Assembly (NCBI GenBank): GCA_936450465.1 | Contig: OW388289.1 | Location: forward strand, 70,492,420 to 70,556,419 | DNA: 64,000 nt | Source: Gibbula magus | Taxonomy: Eukaryota; Mollusca; Gastropoda; Trochida; Trochidae | Direction of reading: 5' to 3' | Shown here: in pieces, positions 57,615 through 64,000 of the stretch | Layout of the letters: each line of letters starts with the position of its first letter | How positions within the stretch are numbered: position 1 is the first letter of the stretch | Notes under the pieces: generated by a model | Databases searched by the model: none | Told to the model about the DNA's origin: nothing | Seen by the model: only the letters and a program-made list of their open reading frames with translations | Translations under genes and position numbers: made by a program

Positions 57615-58794
57615 TACCAGCCCCGACTTAGTATCAGTTTGTGTACAGTTTCCGTCGCCGCCGCCACGTTTTGTTTTGGCTATAACTTTTTTAAGAACTC
57701 ATATACATCACTTCATATACTTACACCCCTGGTGATTTTTTCAAGGTCAAATGTCAAGGTCATGAGTTCTATTGCTATTTGGCTCTTGTTTTGTATATAT
57801 CACCTAAGAAATATGTTTGAAATGGTTTTCGGTAAAATCAAAGGTCAAGGTCAAAGAGGGCATGACTTAAGCATGCATTTGCGAATTTGCTGAATATGCT
57901 TTATTTTAACTTTGAACACTTTGTGAATCATTACATAAGTGTTATACACAATGATAATATATTGTGTGATCTTGAACCTCAAGGTTTTAAGACAGCACAT
58001 ACAAAGCTTTCTTGCTATATGCCTGTGAATTAGTTGGGCATGTTCACATTCAAGGTCAAAGGTCAAGGGCACGAGTTCTGAAATCACTGAAAACAATCTG
58101 TTGACGGTCAAGTTGAAATCGTCGTCACAACTTAAGCATGCATTTTCGAATATGCCTTATTTCAACTATAAACACTTTGAATGTTATACACAATGAAAAG
58201 TGAGTGTATGGCCTCGAAGGTCAAAGTCACGAGATATGGACAGGTCATGGTCACCCGTTTTGAAATCATTAAATAATTTATTTTTCAAAGGAGGTTTGAA
58301 AGTCTTTAAATACGCATAATTCCCCTTTTTGACATGTTCTTACTCAAGGTCATAAATCTTGTAAACATGGGAACTTGAAAAGTTTCTGTGCTTTTAGGCT
58401 ATTATTTGGTATATATTATTTACGGAGAAAGACAAAGATTAGAAAAGGTTTTTGGTAGAATCCCATCAAAGGTCGAGGTCACAATTTACGAATGCTTTGC
58501 GAATATGCCTTATATTAACTATCAACAGTTTGAATCTTTAAATGATTGTTATACAGAACAAAATAGTGATCATTATGTAACCTTGAAGGTCAAGGGTTAA
58601 GGTTATCAGAATAGGTTTTGAGAACAGGCTTGTGTAAGGTGACCCAAGTCATGATTCTACTTGTTAGTAATAACTTCAGTGATGAGCAAATTTCTGTTTA
58701 TAGAGTTGTCCATTTTATTGTGACTGTGAAGAAGGTGGAACAGGGAAAGGCGAGACTCCTCTGCTTTTGCGGTGTCCCGCAAACGCTATTCTAG
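57615..58794 (+). mobile_element. Non-autonomous Helitron, copy 2
   Basis: The 3' end is CTAG at 58791-58794 followed by T. The hairpin TTTGCGG (58766-58772) / CCGCAAA (58777-58783) lies 7 nt inside, identical in stem and spacing to copy 1 at 10780-10808. The 5' side (CCCCGACTTAGTATCAG, CAGTTTCCGTCGCCGCCGCC) also matches copy 1. About three diverged internal units carry CAAGGTCAAAGGTCAAGG words, including a perfect DR1 at 58053-58065. The exact 5' base is unsure. The orientation is opposite to copy 1. Confidence 0.85.
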
Positions 58795-61430
58795 TTGGAC
58801 ATTGGTGCCAGTTGGCGCATGGTTTGCGTGCCATAGTACACCATCACGGCTTATTGAAACTGTACCGTAGATATCACAGAAAAAGTGCGATCACTTATCA
58901 TTTTCCCTCGGGATAAATATTGAGAGATCATTAGATATTGATTGACATGAATTCTAGGAACATTCCGCGAGTATAGTGTAACGGTAAAATAGTGTCAACT
59001 GACCATTCATTTAATAATTATCATATTACTACTTCATTATTAATTATATCCACGAAGGAGACAGAATCACTGAGCCAGGTTATCACATCACCATGAGTAC
59101 GTTTATATAGTTATATCATGAGAGAGAACATAGGAGACAGTCTCAGCGGGTGTGTTGACAGGATTAACGGGTTATCGATATAGAGTCTAGACACATTCTA
59201 TACAATTATTGGTTGGAAGATCAACGGTATCTTGACTTATTATAACTAAACCGTCCATGATTGAGTTATCTATGTGATGTCTACCAGACTCAAACCATGT
59301 CATGCCACCCGATTGCATTTGAAGGTCCTACACACATGACGTTGCGTAGTATATCCTGTTATCAGAATGTATTTGTCTTAATTAATGTTAAATAGTTTAG
59401 GCAAACTGTTTTCGATGTCACAAAAGTATAAGTAAGGGTCACCTTGATTCGAACTTCTATGAAAGACCTTGACATTACTTGAAGGGTAGACAGTGATTCG
59501 GAGTTACCTCTCTTCTCGCTGCTTGCTACAGAATAACTTATCTGCCAGAAGATTCAAGTTGTTATTATATTGTTCACTAATAAGCTTATGGAACATTGTA
59601 TAAAGTTATTTGACTTTCTAGAGTTAAATGAGACAAATCACTGGCACGTGTAGATTCGAATACGACGATTCTTGAAATATGTGTTTCTCAGAAATATGAA
59701 TTAATAATATTTTGAAATTTCAAACTTGTTGGCTTCTGAAGACATCATGTAAACCAGTTTCAGCTGTATGTGTCGCTCAGGGTTTGAAATATCGTGGGTT
59801 ATTGTGTGGGACGTTCCTTTCTGCACGTGAGTTTACATTTGTGACCCTAATGTATCTCATTAGAAAATTTAATTGTTAATCTGATATATTTGTTTGTTTT
59901 CGATTGCCTCCCCTGTGGCCTGACATCATCTGTGTTGCTAATCTTAACAATCCCTAAAGTTGGACTGCATGTAGATTTATAAAAAATCACAAAAATACTC
60001 AAAAAGAAAACTTGTTAACAATCTCAGTCACTATCTGCACAGGGGGTATTCGACTGTACAAGAAAACCGGATGTTGTATCTCTGCAACAACCTATTTTCC
60101 ACTGTACAGTTTCCTAAAAGCAACCCTCTCTTCACCCTCACGGTCACTGTTATAATAATGCATATATAATGTATAATTTAAACGTTCGAAATATAAATGA
60201 AAACGTTAACAATTAAAACGTTTGAGTTTTTAAAGCTTTTCTCCTCACATGTGCAACTACATAATAACGACATGGTCCCCTTTGTGACAATAACGTGTTA
60301 TGGAATACATCATTGAATGTTGTTACGCTGGTTGTCATGATAAATGCTAAATTTGTATCACATCAAAGAAGACACAGATAGTTTATTACAAAGTTAAGAC
60401 ATTATTTACATTATAAAGAGAATGAATATATGTGCTAAAGATCATACTCTCATACGATACCCAATATAGCTTAACTAATTAGATATCAGACATTCTATTC
60501 GTGTACAATCACACAGACATTGTTAGGTTACTAGTATTTTCAAACAGGAAACTCTTTTGCTTGGAGACAGAACATTAATACAGGCTGGTACCTGAACCTA
60601 AAACATGACGTAATTATTTTCTTTAAAACAGAGCCCGTTGATGAATGAGAATGGTATATCTTGAATAACTAGGCATGGCATTACTAATATTAAATAATTC
60701 TCGTTTTGATTTCGTCAATTGATGATGCCCCATTGTGACTAGGTTAGCATATGTTAGATTTCTGATTATTTATTTGTTTCGACTCGCTTAAACACGTACA
60801 TTCATTGAATATATAAGTATGTAAATAATAAGATAAATAGTTGAATTTGTGAAATTTCCGGTATTCATCGCTATTCTAAACTGACATGTAGTTTAAAACC
60901 GGTGGGGTTAAAAGAGAGATGTAAAACGCCGAGGTGTTGGCTTATATCAGGAATGTTACGATAATGTATTTATATGAAAAGATGAAAACAAAGTAAAAAC
61001 GTTCAACTTTCAGTTGAGTGATATTGATTTGATTAAATAGTGCAATCGGTTTTGTGAGATCAAAATGCTCTTCAACTAATCAATCTGAAATGACAAAATG
61101 AGGACCATATGACATTGTGTCGATGACATAATTGCGATTCAAAGTTACGTGTGACAGTGATTGATGTTAACATCACGTCCTGCCTACTAGATTGATATTT
61201 ACACAAGGTTTAGCTGTCAGGTATAGGCTAAATATCCTCAGGAGGATGCATTAATCTTTGATATGTTTTATTTTCAATACATCAATACAAATGGAGATGC
61301 TATGTTCATGATAACAATGTGAAACAGAAATATAGTTGCAAGGGATAATAGACGGATCATTCAGTCCAATAGGGAAATGGCATTTTATTCAAAATAACAG
61401 GAAGTATTAATTTCATCCGGTTATATGTTG
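58795..61430. other. AT-rich stretch, no gene
   Basis: A faint echo of block P may lie at 59190-59245. Otherwise no coding sequence, tandem array or inverted repeat was noticed in 2.6 kb. Confidence 0.35.
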
Positions 61431-61434
61431 CATT

Positions 61435-61645
61435 TATTTGTATACCCCGACCAACGGTTTGGGGTATCTAGTAATACCAGCGATTCCGCCGTCCGAAGAC
61501 ATTTTTTTGTCCGATCGATTACAGAAGTATTGGTCACAGACTGAAAAATATCAATTATTATTATGAATAATCTTTGCTCGTGTCATAGAACAATAAACCA
61601 AATGTTTAGTTAATAAAGCCGGCGGCCGGGTTTATTGCTAAAACA
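61435..61645. repeat. Probable dispersed-repeat fragment
   Basis: TATACCCCGACCAACGGTTT, GGGGTATCTAG, CCGCCGTCCGAAGAC and GCCGGCGGCCGGGTTTATTG differ in composition from the flanks and resemble common molluscan repeats with a GTCCG phrase. There is no second copy in the window. Confidence 0.3.
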
Positions 61646-62615
61646 GATGCAGATAGGTGATCAGTGTTCACACTACATTATACAGGTCACATAAAAAGGA
61701 ACACTAAATCAAGAGAAAAGGAAACTATGCATTGGAACGGGAATGGTGTTTGAATTGAATGTGGGTGGAATAGAGACAACCTCATGCGTGATCTGAATGA
61801 TTTGTCTGAAGGGTTACTGGATTGATATGAAAGAGGAATCCTGATTATGGAACTATTGAGAAATATTTCATCGCTATTTTTCCTTCCCAACTCTCAATCT
61901 AATAGAAGTTCTAGATTAAGACATTTCCTTATTCGCGCAGATCCAAAACAGGAGATGTTCATATATGATTTGTTATGGTTAAGCGATATAAAACTTTAAA
62001 TTGAATGTCTCTTAACAGTAAAACAAAGGCATGTGTGAATGTGTACTGAAATCTTCATGATCACATTTAGACTTCAGAAAGGAACAGTGAACCAGCTTAA
62101 TTCACACTGGACGTCAACTCGAATTACCAAAACGTTTATCTTCAAACCCGATTATTTCTGATTTCCCTATGGTAAAGAAACATTCAGATGAGAAAACTGT
62201 TTATCCCTGAAACAAAAACAGTAACCTAATGACATATACAATACAAAGATTTCATAATGTACAGTATCATGCAAGTATTTCCAATTTGATTCCTTTCAAC
62301 AGCGAATAAGACTTCACAAAATATTGCCTCTGATTTCATTCAGTGAGACTTAACGATGCGCGTCTAAACAAGGAGCGAAGAATGTTGTGTACCATTCGGA
62401 GTCGTCTAACCGAAAGGAATTTTCATAACATAGTTAACTTTTTTATTTATATTTCGAACGTTTTATTATACATTATATATGCATTATTATAACAGTGACT
62501 AAAAGTATACTGGCTTTAATACATAATATGTCATCGTGCAGTCACATACCGCTGTGAAGCTGTTAGTATCTCTGAAAATCTACGTCCAAGTCAAAGATGT
62601 TTATTGTAGGTCAGG
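61646..62615. other. No gene recognised
   Basis: AT-rich sequence with chance frames only. Confidence 0.4.
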
Positions 62616-62617
62616 CA

Positions 62618-62625
62618 TCCGGTTC

Positions 62626-62679
<54 letters not shown>

Positions 62680-62917
62680 TAATAACACTTTATTGTCCTC
62701 AATACATTGTAAATTGGAAATTTGTTAAGTGCATTTCGCACCCGGCAGCCACTGTCCAGCGCCAGTTCAAGCGTTGTTCTGTCCTTACAATGCTGAGTGT
62801 CAGGCAAGGAAGCAACAACTCCCATATTTTAACGTCTTTTGGTATGACGCGACCGGGAATCGAACCCCGGTCTTCTGGGTGATGAACGGACACTCTACAA
62901 ACTAGGCTCCGGTTATA
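62618..62917 (-). mobile_element. tRNA-derived SINE with (ATT)n tail and target-site duplication
   Basis: On the minus strand the head reads GCCTAGTTTGTAGAGTG (A box, complement of 62891-62904), then GGTTCGATTCC (B box, complement of 62856-62866), both RNA polymerase III promoter elements kept from a tRNA. The body contains GTTGTTGCTTCCTTGCC and CACTCAGCATTGTAAGG, and ends in a tail of about 18 ATT units (62627-62680). TCCGGTT(C)ATA flanks both sides (62618-62628, 62908-62917), allowing one indel, and fits LINE-mediated insertion. The family was not assigned. The long ATT tail suggests a recent copy. Confidence 0.85.
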
Positions 62918-64000
62918 CAAAGTATTTCACATGTTACATTATATTCATACACTTCACACACAACATTTACAATTTCGTTAATGGAAATTTTCGCTAAATT
63001 ACATAAAACTATTTCATTTTTTAGGTTAATATTGAAACAAAGTCAGTCGAAGGGTATTTTAGAAGGTAATGATTTGGAACATATTGTTTTGACATCTGAT
63101 GATGTTCAGGAATACATTCTTACTGTCTATATTTGCATTATCTAAAGGGGTAGATATAGCTTAGTCACTGAGTCTTCTATAATTTATTGACACATTTGTG
63201 CAATTATAAGTGACTGTCATTAGGTATCACATATATCGTAGTAAGTAAAATTGATGACAGATACTTAGTGGTTTGTGAACAAGTATAAAGCAAAGGCTAA
63301 TGCAGATAAAGGTATGAAACGGACGTCACTGGCCATCTTTATATTGCTCCAATATACGATGTAGGGTGAAGTTATTTTAATATGCACTTGCTGGATGGTA
63401 ATCAAACATTATAAAAATCATTCATATGACATCGACATATATCTTAAGTTGATTTAAGGTTAGTGCCATGTGAAGATGTAAATTGAAGTACAATTATAAT
63501 AAATTATAATAGTATCTTTCCGGTTCAAACATGAGTTTATATTCTCCAAACATGCTATCATTACTAAGTAATCTGCATTAAACTGGTTTATTTAGCCCGT
63601 TTTGCTACTCCCACATATACCCCCATAGGGCCCCGTGTAATATGTATAGCATATCTATCGCAATATTCACCTTATGAATACACTCATATTGAAATGATAA
63701 TTGAGAACACTGCGTGAAGCGTAGAGGTGCCGCGTAACCTTATGGTGTTCTCCCCATGTGCAATGTTTTGCCACTTAATTCTTAAAAAATCTTATTTGTA
63801 CCTGTACGTATTTGTATTTCTCGCAGGTATATCTCTCATCAGAACAAAATGAAACGCGAAGGGAATGAAATGACTAAGAATTTGTATGATGTCAATCAAA
63901 CATTATAAACATCAATCATATGATTAAATTGATCTCAGATATACATTGTATCTTTATTAAAGCTTAGTTTACACGTACCTTGAACACACAATGATGCAAT
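62918..64000. other. AT-rich stretch to window end, no gene
   Basis: No open frame of note, repeat or signal was recognised. Confidence 0.4.

Noticed and set aside
59190..59245. Additional copy of block P
   Set aside because: GTCTAGACA and ATC-TTGACT words recur, but the intervening match is too weak to separate from chance by eye. Listed only as a faint echo.
62627..62680. CRISPR-like or satellite interpretation of the long ATT run
   Set aside because: It is the simple-repeat tail of the adjacent SINE. No repeat-spacer structure exists anywhere in the window.

Overview
The window is non-coding, repeat-rich DNA from an animal nuclear genome. It is AT-rich, has no operons or bacterial signals, and contains no intact host gene that I can recognise. 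The repeats point to a mollusc: an RNase-H-bearing LINE ending in an (ACTC)n tail, another LINE tail of (TTCTG)n, a LINE with an (ATT)n tail, a tRNA-derived SINE, Tc1-like elements, TTAA-flanked MITEs and Helitrons carrying TGACCTTGACC arrays. A gastropod such as an abalone is my best guess, from general familiarity only; it was not tested.

Layout. 1-1222: 3' ends of two LINEs. 2570-49110: an array of paralogous segments on the + strand. Short recognisable blocks (called here N, C, M, X, T, R, Q, O, P) recur in a roughly fixed order. The two best-preserved units, U4 (30230-37930) and U5 (41035-48830), lie 10.5-10.9 kb apart; older, shorter or degraded units lie at about 3.7, 13.5, 16-20.9, 21.6-24 and 28.5 kb. 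Mobile elements are inserted into the array: an inverted-repeat-flanked CpG-rich block (6.0-9.2 kb), a Helitron (10.8-12.7 kb), a SINE-like repeat (13.6 kb), a 5'-truncated LINE (24.1 kb), a long inverted repeat (25.1-27.0 kb), a 170-bp-unit tandem element (38.3 kb), MITEs (39.3 and 41.7 kb), a perfect 191-bp tandem duplication (40.0 kb) and tandem Tc1-like relics (42.0-43.1 kb). 49110-64000: a Tc1-like transposon with near-perfect ends but a dead transposase (51.1-52.3 kb), a decayed LINE ORF2 split by a TTAA MITE (55.0-56.8 kb), a second Helitron in the opposite orientation (57.6-58.8 kb) and a tRNA-SINE with target-site duplication (62.6-62.9 kb).

How it fits together. Nothing here forms a pathway. 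The two most interesting signals are the diverged tandem array, whose conserved blocks look non-coding where two copies could be compared, and the Helitron pair, which spreads perfect nuclear-receptor half-site repeats (DR1-type). Two short stretches, 5327-5478 and 53658-53830, could be terminal exons of genes whose other exons I cannot see; both are tentative.

All repeat comparisons were made by eye. Boundaries of diverged copies are uncertain by tens of bases.
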